Shown: in pieces, positions 45,274 to 54,685 of the stretch | Numbering within the stretch: the stretch's first letter is position 1 | Layout: the number at the start of each line of letters is the position of its first letter | From: Parvibaculum indicum | Lineage (GTDB): Bacteria; Pseudomonadota; Alphaproteobacteria; Parvibaculales; Parvibaculaceae | Length of the DNA stretch: 64,000 nt | Reading direction: 5' to 3' | Assembly: GCF_011762095.1 (NCBI RefSeq) | Contig: NZ_JAASQO010000003.1 | Location: 186,001-250,000 of the forward strand | Made by a program: the position numbers and the translations under genes | Notes under the pieces: generated by a model | The model's input: only the letters and a program-made list of their open reading frames with translations | What the model was told of the DNA's origin: nothing | Databases searched by the model: none

Positions 45274-45702
45274 ATGCCGAGTTGGGCCAATATCATGAAG
45301 CGGATCGCTGCGGGGGAGACGGAGAAGGCCCCGCCCCATGTGACGGCCCTCAATCTCTATGCGGGCGAGCTGACGGTGCTGGAGCCGGGGCGCATCCGCT
45401 TCGACTGGCCGGTCAACCCGGATTACATGAACCCGGTGGCTGTTTTCGGCGGCTATCTGGCGACGCTGGCCGACCAGACCTGCTCCTTCGCGCTGATGAG
45501 CATGCTGGAGGACGACAGGAACTTCACCACCGCCGACCTCCAGATGCATTTCTTCCGCCCCGTGACGAGCGGCACGCTCCATTGCGAGGGCCATGTCCTC
45601 AACAGGTCGAAGAACCAGGCCTATGTGGAGGCCGTCTTCACCAATGACGAGGGCAAGATGTGCCTGAAGGCCCGGGCGGTGGAGAAGATCATCCCAGCGT
45701 GA
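45274..45702 (+). CDS. PaaI-type hotdog thioesterase
   Basis: A 142-residue hotdog-fold protein with the PaaI-like core FDWPVNPDYMNPVAVFGGYLATLADQ, where Asn53 and the later Asp are the usual catalytic positions, then DLQMHFFRPVTSGTL. AAGGAGA precedes the ATG, 28 bases after the lyase gene, so it is co-transcribed. It likely hydrolyses an acyl-CoA formed in the same pathway. A palindromic repeat follows the stop. Confidence 0.86.
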   Translation: MPSWANIMKRIAAGETEKAPPHVTALNLYAGELTVLEPGRIRFDWPVNPDYMNPVAVFGGYLATLADQTCSFALMSMLEDDRNFTTADLQMHFFRPVTSGTLHCEGHVLNRSKNQAYVEAVFTNDEGKMCLKARAVEKIIPA

Positions 45703-45728
45703 AGGACCGGTCCTACAACCACCTTCGT

Positions 45729-45824
45729 CGTCATGACCCGGCTTGTCCGGGTCATCCACGCCTTTCTTTTCGGCCTACCCGTATCGCCAAGACGTGGATG
45801 GCCCGCATGGAGCGGGCCATGACG
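45729..45824. repeat. 96-bp Y-shaped palindromic repeat element
   Basis: Terminal inverted repeat CGTCATG/CATGACG bounds the element. Inside are two perfect 9-bp hairpins (45733-45741 with 45747-45755; 45798-45806 with 45812-45820) and a pairing arm CCACG/CGTGG (45756-45760 with 45793-45797). The whole can fold as a branched cruciform. It resembles intergenic palindromic repeats dispersed in many alphaproteobacterial genomes (the ATGACCCGG-type family). It is downstream of the thioesterase and upstream of ileS; only one copy is in this window. Confidence 0.75.
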
Positions 45825-46049
45825 CGGGGCCAGATGGGGCTCTTACTGGACTGTTAGGGGTTCGGCTGCTAGAAACCGGCGCATGACAAAGCTCGTTTCC
45901 ATAGGGGCGAATGAGGGGCGCAAGCCCTGCATAGCGCCGCGAATTAGCCGCCCGGCGTGCCGCTGAGCGCCCCCATGACGAGGGGCCGGGGCACGGACCG
46001 GGACCCATCCTGAGCATTCGCGCGAACCCCGAACTTTCCGAGACCCCTC
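45825..46049. other. ileS upstream region
   Basis: 225 bases between the repeat and ileS; with the repeat and the thioesterase tail this makes a 347-base gene-free stretch. GGGGTTCG (45857-45864) can pair with CGAACCCC (46023-46030) to close a 174-nt domain, but no known riboswitch or T-box motif is seen. The ileS promoter should lie here. Confidence 0.35.
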
Positions 46050-49004
46050 ATGTCATCCGAAACGAAATCTGATTCCACGACCGAAAACGAAGAGACCGGC
46101 CGCGATTATCGCGAGACGCTCTTCCTGCCCAAAACCGACTTCCCCATGAAGGCGGGCCTGCCCAAGCGCGAGCCGGAATGGCTCGAGCGCTGGGAGAAGA
46201 TGGACCTCTACAAGCGCCTGCGCGAGGAGTCCAAAGGCCGCGAGACTTTCACCCTGCATGACGGCCCGCCCTACGCCAACGGCAACATCCATATCGGCCA
46301 TGCCCTCAACAAGACGCTGAAGGACATCGTCGTCCGCTCGCAGCAGATGATGGGCAGGGATGCCGCCTACGTGCCCGGCTGGGACTGCCACGGCCTCCCC
46401 ATCGAGTGGAAGATCGAGGAGAAGTACCGCAAGAAGGGCAAGAACAAGGACGAGGTGCCGCCGCTCGAATTCCGCCGCGAATGCCGCGAGTTCGCCCAGA
46501 AATGGGTGGATGTGCAGCGCGAGGAGTTCAAGCGTCTCGGTGTGCAGGGCGACTGGGAGAACCCCTATCTCACCATGGCCTATGACGCCGAAGCGGTGAT
46601 CGTGCGTGAGTTCCAGAAATTCCTGATGAACGGCGCGCTCTATCGCGGCTCCAAGCCCGTCATGTGGTCGGTCGTCGAAAAGACCGCGCTGGCGGAAGCG
46701 GAAGTTGAATATGCCGACCATGTCTCGCCGACGATCTGGGTGAGGTTTCCGATCGTATTTGAGGTGCCGGATACCCGTGTGGGGTCTAGGGAGAAGGTCA
46801 AGGAAGCCGATCCTCTTTGGGGGGCGTCAATCGTCATCTGGACGACCACGCCCTGGACCATCCCGGGCAACCGCGCCATCGCCTATTCCGACAAAATCGA
46901 CTACGGCCTTTACCGGATCGATGCGGTGAATGAGGGCTCGGCGGCAAAAATCGGCGAGAAGATCGTGCTGGCCGATGCGCTGGCGCCGGAGGTCTTCAAG
47001 GCCGCGAATGTGGAATCATGGGAGCGCGAGCATCATGTCGATGCCGACATGCTGAAAGGCATGGTCTGCGCGCATCCTTTCCGCGGGCAGGGCTACGAGT
47101 TCGATGTGCCGCTGCTGGCGGGCGACCATGTGACGGAAGAGGCCGGTACCGGCTTCGTCCACACCGCGCCGGGACACGGTCAGGACGATTACATGCTCTG
47201 GGTGCAGAATTTCGGCTACAAGGGCATCCCGGAAACGGTGAATGAGGAAGGCACCTATTACGACGACGTGCCGCTCTTTGCCGGATGCTTCGTGCTGAAC
47301 CGGCAGGGCAAGGACGGCAACGCCAACAAGCGCGTGATGGAAGAGCTCGAAAAGGCGGGCGCGCTGCTCGCCCATGGCAAGCTCACCCATTCCTACCCGC
47401 ATAGCTGGCGTTCCAAGGCGCCGCTCATCTTCCGCAACACGGCGCAATGGTTCGTCGCCATGGACGCGAAAATCGAGCCTGCAGGCGGCAAGCAACTGCG
47501 CGAGGTGGCGCTCGAGGAAATCGACAAGGTGCGCTGGGTGCCCGCGCGCGGGCGCAACCGTATCCATTCCATGGTGGAAGGCCGCCCCGACTGGGTGCTG
47601 TCCCGCCAGCGCGCCTGGGGCGTGCCGCTGACGCTCTTCGTGAACAAGAACGACGGCTCGCTCCTGCGCGACGAGGCGGTGAATGCCCGCATCGTGGAGG
47701 CTGTGACGCAGGAAGGCGCGGATGCCTGGTTCGAGAAACCGGCGGGCGATTTCCTCGGCAATGACTACAATGCCGAGGATTGGGAAAAGGTGACCGACAT
47801 TCTCGATGTCTGGTTCGATAGCGGGTCCACCCACGCCTTCGTACTGGAAGAGCGCGGTATGCCGACGCCCGCCGACCTCTATCTCGAAGGGTCCGACCAG
47901 CATCGCGGCTGGTTCCAGTCCTCGCTGCTGGAAAGCTGCGCCACGCGCGGCCGCGCACCCTACAAGCAGGTGCTCACCCATGGCATGACGCTGACCGACA
48001 AGGGCACCAAGATGTCGAAGTCGCTCGGTAACGCCATCGAGCCGGAAAAGATCATCAAGCAGAACGGCGCCGACATCCTGCGGCTCTGGGTGGCGGGTAC
48101 GGACTACTGGGACGACCACAATATCGGCGACGCGATCATCAAGTCGAATGTCGAGGCCTACCGGAAACTGCGCAACACCTTCCGCTACATGCTGGGCAAT
48201 CTCGACGGCTTCGAGGAGAGCGAGCGCGTGGCCGTCGCCGACATGCCGGAGCTTGAGCGCTCGATCCTGCACCGCCTGGCCGAACTCGATCAGCTCGTGC
48301 GTCAGGCCTATATGGATTACGACTTCAAGCGCGTGACGCATACGCTGTCGAATTTCATGAACGTGGATCTCTCCGCCTTCTATTTCGACATCCGCAAGGA
48401 CACGCTTTATTGCGATGCGCCGTCGAGCCTGCGTCGCCGCGCCTGCCGCACGGTGCTCGACGAACTCTTCAACTGCCTGACGGCCTGGCTTGCGCCGGTG
48501 CTTTGCTTCACGGTGGAAGAAGTGTGGCTGTCGCGCTTCCCGGGCGAGGATAATTCGGTGCATCTGCGCACCTTTCCGGATGTGCCGGCCGACTGGCGCA
48601 ACGAGGCGCTGTCGGAAAAATGGAAGAAGGTCCGGGAACTTCGCCGCGTCGTTACCGGCGCGCTGGAGGTGGAGCGCCGCGAAAAACGCATCGGCGCGAG
48701 CCTCGAAGCCGCGCCGGAGGTTTACGTATCGAGGCCCGAACTCGTCGAGGCGATGCAGGGGCTCGACCTCGCGGAAATCGCCATCACCAGTCAGGCGAGC
48801 CTGATCGAGGGCGACGGTCCGTCGAACAGTTTCCGGCTGGAAGATGTCCCCGGCGTTGCCGTGGTGCCTAAACTGGCGGAGGGACGGAAATGCGCGCGCT
48901 CGTGGAAAATTCTGCCCGAGGTTGGTTCCGATCCGGACTATCCTGACCTGACGCCCCGCGATGCCGAGGCGGTGAGGGAATGGGACGCGAAATCCGCGGC
49001 GTGA
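46050..49004 (+). CDS. ileS: Isoleucyl-tRNA synthetase
   Basis: A 984-residue class I synthetase. The catalytic domain has the HIGH motif ([12 protein letters not shown] near 85) and KMSKS (TKMSKSLGN near 655); the editing domain between includes [11 protein letters not shown] and the [13 protein letters not shown] block. The anticodon domain follows. The C-terminal zinc module keeps one Cys (KCARSW) where four are usual, ending [12 protein letters not shown]. The N-terminal tail of about 20 residues is rich in Ser/Thr/Glu. lspA follows by 16 bases. Confidence 0.97.
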   Translation: MSSETKSDSTTENEETGRDYRETLFLPKTDFPMKAGLPKREPEWLERWEKMDLYKRLREESKGRETFTLHDGPPYANGNIHIGHALNKTLKDIVVRSQQMMGRDAAYVPGWDCHGLPIEWKIEEKYRKKGKNKDEVPPLEFRRECREFAQKWVDVQREEFKRLGVQGDWENPYLTMAYDAEAVIVREFQKFLMNGALYRGSKPVMWSVVEKTALAEAEVEYADHVSPTIWVRFPIVFEVPDTRVGSREKVKEADPLWGASIVIWTTTPWTIPGNRAIAYSDKIDYGLYRIDAVNEGSAAKIGEKIVLADALAPEVFKAANVESWEREHHVDADMLKGMVCAHPFRGQGYEFDVPLLAGDHVTEEAGTGFVHTAPGHGQDDYMLWVQNFGYKGIPETVNEEGTYYDDVPLFAGCFVLNRQGKDGNANKRVMEELEKAGALLAHGKLTHSYPHSWRSKAPLIFRNTAQWFVAMDAKIEPAGGKQLREVALEEIDKVRWVPARGRNRIHSMVEGRPDWVLSRQRAWGVPLTLFVNKNDGSLLRDEAVNARIVEAVTQEGADAWFEKPAGDFLGNDYNAEDWEKVTDILDVWFDSGSTHAFVLEERGMPTPADLYLEGSDQHRGWFQSSLLESCATRGRAPYKQVLTHGMTLTDKGTKMSKSLGNAIEPEKIIKQNGADILRLWVAGTDYWDDHNIGDAIIKSNVEAYRKLRNTFRYMLGNLDGFEESERVAVADMPELERSILHRLAELDQLVRQAYMDYDFKRVTHTLSNFMNVDLSAFYFDIRKDTLYCDAPSSLRRRACRTVLDELFNCLTAWLAPVLCFTVEEVWLSRFPGEDNSVHLRTFPDVPADWRNEALSEKWKKVRELRRVVTGALEVERREKRIGASLEAAPEVYVSRPELVEAMQGLDLAEIAITSQASLIEGDGPSNSFRLEDVPGVAVVPKLAEGRKCARSWKILPEVGSDPDYPDLTPRDAEAVREWDAKSAA

Positions 49005-49020
49005 ACGGCAAGCAGAGGGA

Positions 49021-49581
49021 ATGGCGATGAAATGGGCGGCCTCCGATCTCTTCAAGCGTGAGACCTGGTGGGGCCCTCTGTCGCTCGCCGGGCTCGTCGT
49101 CGCCATTCTCGCCTTCGCAAGCGATCGCCTCCACAAATGGTGGATGCTTTTCCAGTACGACATGCCGGAAAAGGTCCGCGTAGAGGTCACCGGATTTTTC
49201 GACCTCGTCATGGCCTGGAACAAGGGCGTGAGCTACGGCCTCTTTCAGGCGGAAGGAACGGGCGGGGTCGTGCTGCTCATCCTCTTTGCGCTGCTGGTCG
49301 TGGGGGGCTTGAGCCTCTGGCTTGCCCGGGTGGCGCATTGGCGCATGGCGCTCGCCATCGGTCTCGTCATCGGCGGGGCGCTGGGCAACGTCTATGATCG
49401 ATTCGTCTATGGCGCGGTCGCCGACTTCTTCAGCTTCCACGCCTGGGGCTATTACTGGTACATCTTCAATGTCGCCGATATCTGGATCGTGCTGGGCGTG
49501 GTCCTGATTTTCCTCGATTCCATGCTGGAAAGCGGGGAAGAAAAGGCGGCAGCGGGTCGCGGCGACGGCGAGCGGGGCTGA
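49021..49581 (+). CDS. lspA: Lipoprotein signal peptidase
   Basis: A 186-residue four-helix inner-membrane aspartyl protease that cleaves prolipoprotein signal peptides; several lipoproteins in this window are likely substrates. The conserved blocks are DRLHKWW, NKGVSYGLF, GALGNVYDRFVYGAVADFF and YIFNVADIWI, with catalytic Asp in the last two. It has an unusually long periplasmic/cytoplasmic N-segment (WAASDLFKRETWW) and a charged C-tail. Confidence 0.95.
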   Translation: MAMKWAASDLFKRETWWGPLSLAGLVVAILAFASDRLHKWWMLFQYDMPEKVRVEVTGFFDLVMAWNKGVSYGLFQAEGTGGVVLLILFALLVVGGLSLWLARVAHWRMALAIGLVIGGALGNVYDRFVYGAVADFFSFHAWGYYWYIFNVADIWIVLGVVLIFLDSMLESGEEKAAAGRGDGERG

Positions 49582-49717
49582 ACGGGCTTCGCCTCTGGCC
49601 TAACCGGAACGATCTGCTAGGATGCGCCTCAAATATCGCGGCGACCGGCCAGGGGGCCGCGAAACGGATCGTCCCGAACGCCGAAAGGCCTTTGGGGACA
49701 GGGAGTTGAACGGGTTC

Positions 49718-50317
49718 ATGAGCATGTCCGCAAACAGGAAACCGGCCCGCCGCATGGCGGCCATCATCGCCATCGGCACGCTTTCGCTGGGTCTGGCCGG
49801 CTGCGGCGGGGGTGGCCTTACCGACGCGCTCGGCATGGGCAAGAATGCGCCGGACGAGTTTGCCGTCGTCACCAAGGCGCCGCTTGTGATCCCGCCGGAT
49901 TATTCGCTCCGCCCGCCCGAGCCGGGTGCGCCGCGCCCGCAGGAGGCCAGCCTGTCGCCTTCCGCCACTGCGCAGGAAGCCCTGATCGGCGGCAATGGAC
50001 AAAGCGCCCCCGCCGCCGAAACGCTGTCGCCGGGTGAAAAGGCGCTGCTCGCCAATGCGGGCGCCGACAAGGCCGACCCCCGTATCCGTCAGGTGGTGAA
50101 TGCCGAAAGCCGCTCGCTCGTGGAGCGGGACGACAGCTTCGTGGACGATGTTCTCTTCTGGAAAGACGGCAGCACGCCGCCTGCAGAGCCCATGGTGAAC
50201 GCACCGGAAGAGGCCAAGCGCATCCGGGCGAACACGGCCGAAGGCAAGCCCGCCACGGAAGGCGAAACGCCGACTGTGGAGCCCGAGGAAAAGGGCATTC
50301 TGGAAGATATTTTCTGA
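49718..50317 (+). CDS. bamF: DUF3035 lipoprotein, BamF-type
   Basis: A 199-residue lipoprotein with signal peptide and lipobox SLGLAGC. The family core KNAPDEFAVVTKAPLVIPPDYSL follows the Gly-rich linker; this is the BamC-like motif of alphaproteobacterial BamF, a small partner of the outer-membrane barrel assembly machine. The rest is low-complexity Pro/Ala/Glu. The ATG at 49718 is one of two close candidates (also 49724). Placement after ileS-lspA and before the M16 pair recurs in alphaproteobacteria. Confidence 0.85.
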   Translation: MSMSANRKPARRMAAIIAIGTLSLGLAGCGGGGLTDALGMGKNAPDEFAVVTKAPLVIPPDYSLRPPEPGAPRPQEASLSPSATAQEALIGGNGQSAPAAETLSPGEKALLANAGADKADPRIRQVVNAESRSLVERDDSFVDDVLFWKDGSTPPAEPMVNAPEEAKRIRANTAEGKPATEGETPTVEPEEKGILEDIF

Positions 50318-50471
50318 CCGCCCTTTCAGTCGGCGATTGCCTTTCCGTCACGGCCATCAAGGCGGGACGACCGTTTGATGAACGGGTTTTAACTGCGCGT
50401 CGTCCGGGGCGGCCGATAGCATGACGCGATGGGTCCCTTCGCGGCCCCAAGGGCCGCGTGAGGAGACTGTT

Positions 50472-51851
50472 TTGACGTTTGCGATTTTCTCTCCGATGAA
50501 AATGCCGTTCCGCCGGCTGGCGCTCGGTTGTGTCATGGCCGTCTCGCTGGCGGCGGCGCCCGCATTGGCGGAAAAGCCCGCCGATACCGCGCCGCAGAGC
50601 TTCAGCCTGTCCAACGGCATGCGCGTTCTCGTGATCCCGGATCATCGCGCCCCCGTCGTCACCCATATGGTCTGGTACGATGTCGGATCCGCCGACGAGA
50701 CGAAGGGCAAGACAGGGCTTGCGCATTTTCTCGAACATCTGATGTTCAAGGGAACGAAGGACGTGGCCCCGGGCGAATTCGCCAGGATCGTCGACCGCAA
50801 TGGCGGCAGCGAGAACGCCTTCACCAGCTACGACTACACCGCCTATTACGAAGTGATCGCCAGCGACCGGCTGCCGCTCGTCATGGAGTTGGAGGCCGAC
50901 CGCATGGCCAATCTTCGCCTGACGGACGAGGTGGTCTATCCCGAGCGCGATGTGGTGCTGGAAGAATACCGCATGCGTATCGAGAACAATCCCATGTCGG
51001 CTTTGAGACAGAAGATGGACCAGGCGCTTTATGGTCCTCATCCCTATGTGCGGCAGGTGATCGGGGTGAAGAAGGATGTCGAAGGGCTGACCAGAGAGGA
51101 CGCCCGCGCCTTTTACGACCGCTACTACACGCCGAAAAACGCGACGCTGGTGGTGGCGGGCGATATCGATGCCGAGGATCTGAAACCGCTGGCGGAAAAA
51201 TATTACGGCGTGCTGAAGAACCGCGCCGAGCGTATCGAGCATGACGCCCCGCCGGTGAAGCCGTTGGCGAAATCGGTCCGCGAGGTCGTGCATGACAAGC
51301 GTGTCGGGGAGCCGGTTTGGCTTCGGACCTATCTCGCACCGAACTATGTGGCGCTGTCGCCGAAAGAGGGCGCGGCCTTTGACGTGCTGGGGCAGATCCT
51401 CGGCGACGGAACGACGAGCCGCCTCTACAAGGCGCTGGTGGTCGATCAGGGCATCGCGGCGGCGGCGCAGAGCTGGTATTCCGGCGGGCGGCGCGATAGC
51501 GGCGGGTTTGGTTTTTACGCCATTCCGCGTGGACGGGCGAGTTTTGCCGACATCGAAAAATCCGTCGATGCCGTGATCGGCAATCTGCTGAAGAACGGCG
51601 TCACCGGGGAAGAGTTGAAGCGCGCCAAGACGCTGATCGAGGCCGGCTCCGTCTATGCGCGCGACGACCAGAAGGGGCTGGCCAATGCCTATGGCAGCGC
51701 CCTGATGGTCGGCGTGAAGCCTGAAATCGTCCATGACTGGCCGTCCTATGTGAAACAGGTCACCGCCGGGGATGTAATGGAAGCTGCGCGCAAGGTGTTC
51801 GACGGAACCCATTACGTGACGGGCGAATTGCTGCCGGAGGAAAAATCGTGA
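50472..51851 (+). CDS. M16 metallopeptidase, active subunit
   Basis: A 459-residue zinc peptidase with a signal peptide (LALGCVMAVSLAAAPALA). The inverted zinc motif HFLEHLMFKG gives HxxEH, and the downstream Glu lies in NAFTSYDYTAYYE...ELEADRM. The start is probably TTG at 50472, spaced six bases from AGGAG; the first ATG after it (50496) has no ribosome-binding sequence and an ATG before it would add a non-signal tail. It pairs with the next gene as a periplasmic heterodimer. Confidence 0.91.
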   Translation: MTFAIFSPMKMPFRRLALGCVMAVSLAAAPALAEKPADTAPQSFSLSNGMRVLVIPDHRAPVVTHMVWYDVGSADETKGKTGLAHFLEHLMFKGTKDVAPGEFARIVDRNGGSENAFTSYDYTAYYEVIASDRLPLVMELEADRMANLRLTDEVVYPERDVVLEEYRMRIENNPMSALRQKMDQALYGPHPYVRQVIGVKKDVEGLTREDARAFYDRYYTPKNATLVVAGDIDAEDLKPLAEKYYGVLKNRAERIEHDAPPVKPLAKSVREVVHDKRVGEPVWLRTYLAPNYVALSPKEGAAFDVLGQILGDGTTSRLYKALVVDQGIAAAAQSWYSGGRRDSGGFGFYAIPRGRASFADIEKSVDAVIGNLLKNGVTGEELKRAKTLIEAGSVYARDDQKGLANAYGSALMVGVKPEIVHDWPSYVKQVTAGDVMEAARKVFDGTHYVTGELLPEEKS

Positions 51852-53233
51852 ATCGCATCCTTTCCTTCATCGCAGCTTCCTTTCTTGTTCTGGGTATCGC
51901 CGGTCCCGCGAGGGCGCTGGACATCGAGCGGGTGGTAAGCCCCGGCGGCATCGAGGCATGGCTCGTCGAGGAGCATCAGGTGCCGGTGGTCGTCATGAAG
52001 GCGGCCTGGATCGGCGGCGCGGCCTACGACCCCAGGGACAGGCAGGGGCTTGCCAATATGGTCTCCGGTCTGCTGGACGAAGGCGCCGGCGATATGGACT
52101 CGCAGACCTATCAGAAGACGCTGGACGACAATGCGGTGAGGCTCGGCTTCGATGCGGGGCGCGACACTTTCTCGACCACGCTGAAGACGCTGGACGATCG
52201 CCGCGACGAGGCCTTCCGCCTCTTCGCATTGGCGGTGAGCAAACCCCGCTTCGATGAGCAGGCGGTGGAACGCATCCGCGCCCAGATCCTCACGGGCCTG
52301 TCGCAGAAGAAGGAAGACCCGAACTGGCTGGCGGGCCGCGCCTGGTTCGAGAGCGCTTTTGGCGATCATCCCTATGCCCGGCCCTCCAACGGGACGCCGG
52401 AAAGCGTCCAGGCGATCACTCGGGAGGATCTCAACGGGTTCGCGAAGCGCGTGTTGGCGCGCGACAATCTGAAAATCGCCGTGGTCGGTCCGATCACGCC
52501 CGAGGAACTCGGTCCGTTGCTCGACAAGGCTTTTGGCGATCTGCCGGAAAAGGCCGATTTGCCGTCGCTTCCCGACATGACGATTGCAACGCGGAAGAAG
52601 CCGATCATTGTCGAAAAGCCCTTCCCGCAATCGGTCGTATTGTTCGGTACGCCGGGCATCAAGCGCGAGGATCCGGATTTCATCCCCGCCTATGTGATGA
52701 ATTATGTGCTGGGGGGCGGCAGTTTCTCTTCCCGACTGGTGGAGGAGGTGCGCGTCAAGCACGGCCTCGTCTATTCGATCGGCACCTCGCTCTATCCGCT
52801 GGATCACTCGGGCTTTTTCTTCGGCCAGTTCGGCACCAAGAACAAGACGGTCGGCGTTGCGCTCAAGATTGTGCGCGAGCAGCTGGAACGCATGGCGAAA
52901 TCCGGCGTCACAGCCGAGGAGCTGAAGGATGCCAAGACCTATCTCACCGGGTCCTATCCGCTGGGATTCGATTCGAACGGTTCCATCGCCAGCCGGCTGC
53001 TGGGCATTCAGCTTGAAAACCTCGGCATCGATTATGTTGAAAAGCGTAACGGCCTCGTCGAGGCGGTGACGCGCGAGGACGTGCAGCGGGCGGCGAAGCG
53101 GATTCTCGGCTCGGGCAAATGGCTTGTCGCCGTGGTCGGCCAGCCCGACCTTTCCGAGGATGTGCCCGCCGAAGGCGATCTGAAACCCGACGGAGAGGCG
53201 CCCCGGCACGGCGACACCGGCGGCCTCGACTGA
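51848..53233 (+). CDS. M16 peptidase-like protein, inactive subunit
   Basis: A 461-residue M16-fold protein with its own signal peptide (cleavage near ARA-LDI). The zinc HxxEH is missing: the position reads GLANMVSGLLDEGAG. It keeps the second-half signature GGGSFSSRLVEEVRVKHGLVYSI, so it is the regulatory partner. It starts with GTG that overlaps the active subunit stop (GTGA), giving coupled 1:1 synthesis. Confidence 0.91.
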   Translation: MNRILSFIAASFLVLGIAGPARALDIERVVSPGGIEAWLVEEHQVPVVVMKAAWIGGAAYDPRDRQGLANMVSGLLDEGAGDMDSQTYQKTLDDNAVRLGFDAGRDTFSTTLKTLDDRRDEAFRLFALAVSKPRFDEQAVERIRAQILTGLSQKKEDPNWLAGRAWFESAFGDHPYARPSNGTPESVQAITREDLNGFAKRVLARDNLKIAVVGPITPEELGPLLDKAFGDLPEKADLPSLPDMTIATRKKPIIVEKPFPQSVVLFGTPGIKREDPDFIPAYVMNYVLGGGSFSSRLVEEVRVKHGLVYSIGTSLYPLDHSGFFFGQFGTKNKTVGVALKIVREQLERMAKSGVTAEELKDAKTYLTGSYPLGFDSNGSIASRLLGIQLENLGIDYVEKRNGLVEAVTREDVQRAAKRILGSGKWLVAVVGQPDLSEDVPAEGDLKPDGEAPRHGDTGGLD

Positions 53234-53343
53234 TCCGGCACGCCGCCGCTGCGGAGACGTCGCGGCTGGTTGCGCGTGGGGCTTCTTGCTAGGCTTCGAT
53301 GACCGGCATCCGCCGGATCCATCCAGCCAGGTGTGAGCAGCGC

Positions 53344-54678
53344 ATGACCAGTCCGCATTACCAGCAATCCATCGATACCTGCTTCGAGACGGCGATCGGG
53401 ACCGGCGGCATTTCCGCATCCACCTTCGATGTCAGGCTCGCCGGGGCGGACAAGGCGCTTGCCTGGCTGCGCGACGCCTATGAGACGGGATCCCTGCCTG
53501 TCCTGCGTGTGCCGGAACGCCGCGACGATATTCCCGCGCTGAAAGAGGTGGCCGACGGTCTTCTGAAGGATACGAGCGATCTTTTCCTGTTCGGCATTGG
53601 CGGCTCGTCGCTCGGTGCGCAGGCGCTGGCGCAGCTTACCGGCTGGGGCACGCCCGCGCATGCGGTTCTGGAGGAACGCCCGCGCATCCATCTCGTGGAC
53701 AATCTGGATGCCGTCACGATGGACGCATTGCTCGCGAATTGCGATCTGCGGACGACGCGCTTCCTCGTCGTCTCCAAATCCGGCGGTACGGTCGAGCCTG
53801 CCATGCAGATGCTGGTGGCCATGAGTGCCATCGAAAAGGCCGGTGGCGGCAAATACATGAAGCATCATTTCGCCGTGCTGACCGAACCGGCAAAGGACGG
53901 CAAGCCCAATGCGCTGAGAGCGCTGGCGGAGGCGCACGGATTTCCGGCGCTGGAGCACGACCCCGGCGTGGGCGGCCGTTTTGCCGTGCTTACCAATGTC
54001 GGTCTCGCGCCGGCGCATCTTTTCGGGCTCGATGTCGAGGCAATCCGCGAAGGCGCCTTTTCCGTCATGAAGCCGATCCTGGATGGGGCGGCAGCAGGCG
54101 ATGTTGCGCCGGCGCAGGGTGCTGCCCTCTCGCTTGCCTTCTCGGAAGAAAAACACGCCAATATGAGTGTCTTCCTCGCTTATGCCGACAGGCTGGAGCG
54201 CTTTCTTGCATGGCATGTGCAGCTCTGGGCGGAGAGCCTCGGCAAGGAGGGGAAAGGCACGACACCGATTCGCGCGCTCGGCCCGGTGGACCAGCACAGC
54301 CAGTTGCAGCTTTGGCTGGGCGGCCCGAAGGACAAGCTTTTCAATGTCTTCACGACCGACACGAAGGGCACGGGGCCCGCGATTGCGCCGGAGATTGCGA
54401 AGGGCACGGGCTTTGAGGCATTGTCCGGTCACACGGTCGGCGACCTCGTCGATGCCGAGCAGCGCGCAACCTTCGATACGCTGGCGAATAACGGTCTGCC
54501 TGTGCGCGGGTTTCATGTGCCCGTACTGAACGAAAAGGCCATCGGCGCGCTTCTCATGCATTTCATGCTCGAAACCATGATCGCCGGGCACATGATGGGC
54601 ATTAACACCTTCGATCAGCCCGCCGTTGAAGAAGGAAAGATTCTCGCCCGGAATTATTTGGCGGAAGGAAAGGGATAA
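53344..54678 (+). CDS. pgi: Glucose-6-phosphate isomerase
   Basis: A 444-residue isomerase interconverting glucose-6-P and fructose-6-P, of the short class. The phosphate-binding part is [11 protein letters not shown] and [12 protein letters not shown]; catalytic Arg/Glu blocks are [13 protein letters not shown] and [13 protein letters not shown]. The ATG at 53344 is preferred to one 15 codons earlier because the extra residues match no family member. mutL follows after seven bases. Confidence 0.93.
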   Translation: MTSPHYQQSIDTCFETAIGTGGISASTFDVRLAGADKALAWLRDAYETGSLPVLRVPERRDDIPALKEVADGLLKDTSDLFLFGIGGSSLGAQALAQLTGWGTPAHAVLEERPRIHLVDNLDAVTMDALLANCDLRTTRFLVVSKSGGTVEPAMQMLVAMSAIEKAGGGKYMKHHFAVLTEPAKDGKPNALRALAEAHGFPALEHDPGVGGRFAVLTNVGLAPAHLFGLDVEAIREGAFSVMKPILDGAAAGDVAPAQGAALSLAFSEEKHANMSVFLAYADRLERFLAWHVQLWAESLGKEGKGTTPIRALGPVDQHSQLQLWLGGPKDKLFNVFTTDTKGTGPAIAPEIAKGTGFEALSGHTVGDLVDAEQRATFDTLANNGLPVRGFHVPVLNEKAIGALLMHFMLETMIAGHMMGINTFDQPAVEEGKILARNYLAEGKG

Positions 54679-54685
54679 GCCGCGC

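Noticed and set aside
45857-46030. Long-range 8-bp pairing upstream of ileS considered as a T-box or riboswitch
   Set aside because: No T-box consensus, specifier loop or known aptamer; an 8-bp match can occur by chance over this span in GC-rich DNA.
47016-49223. 735-codon minus-strand open frame across ileS and lspA
   Set aside because: Shadow of ileS; composition is Arg/His-rich and without domains.
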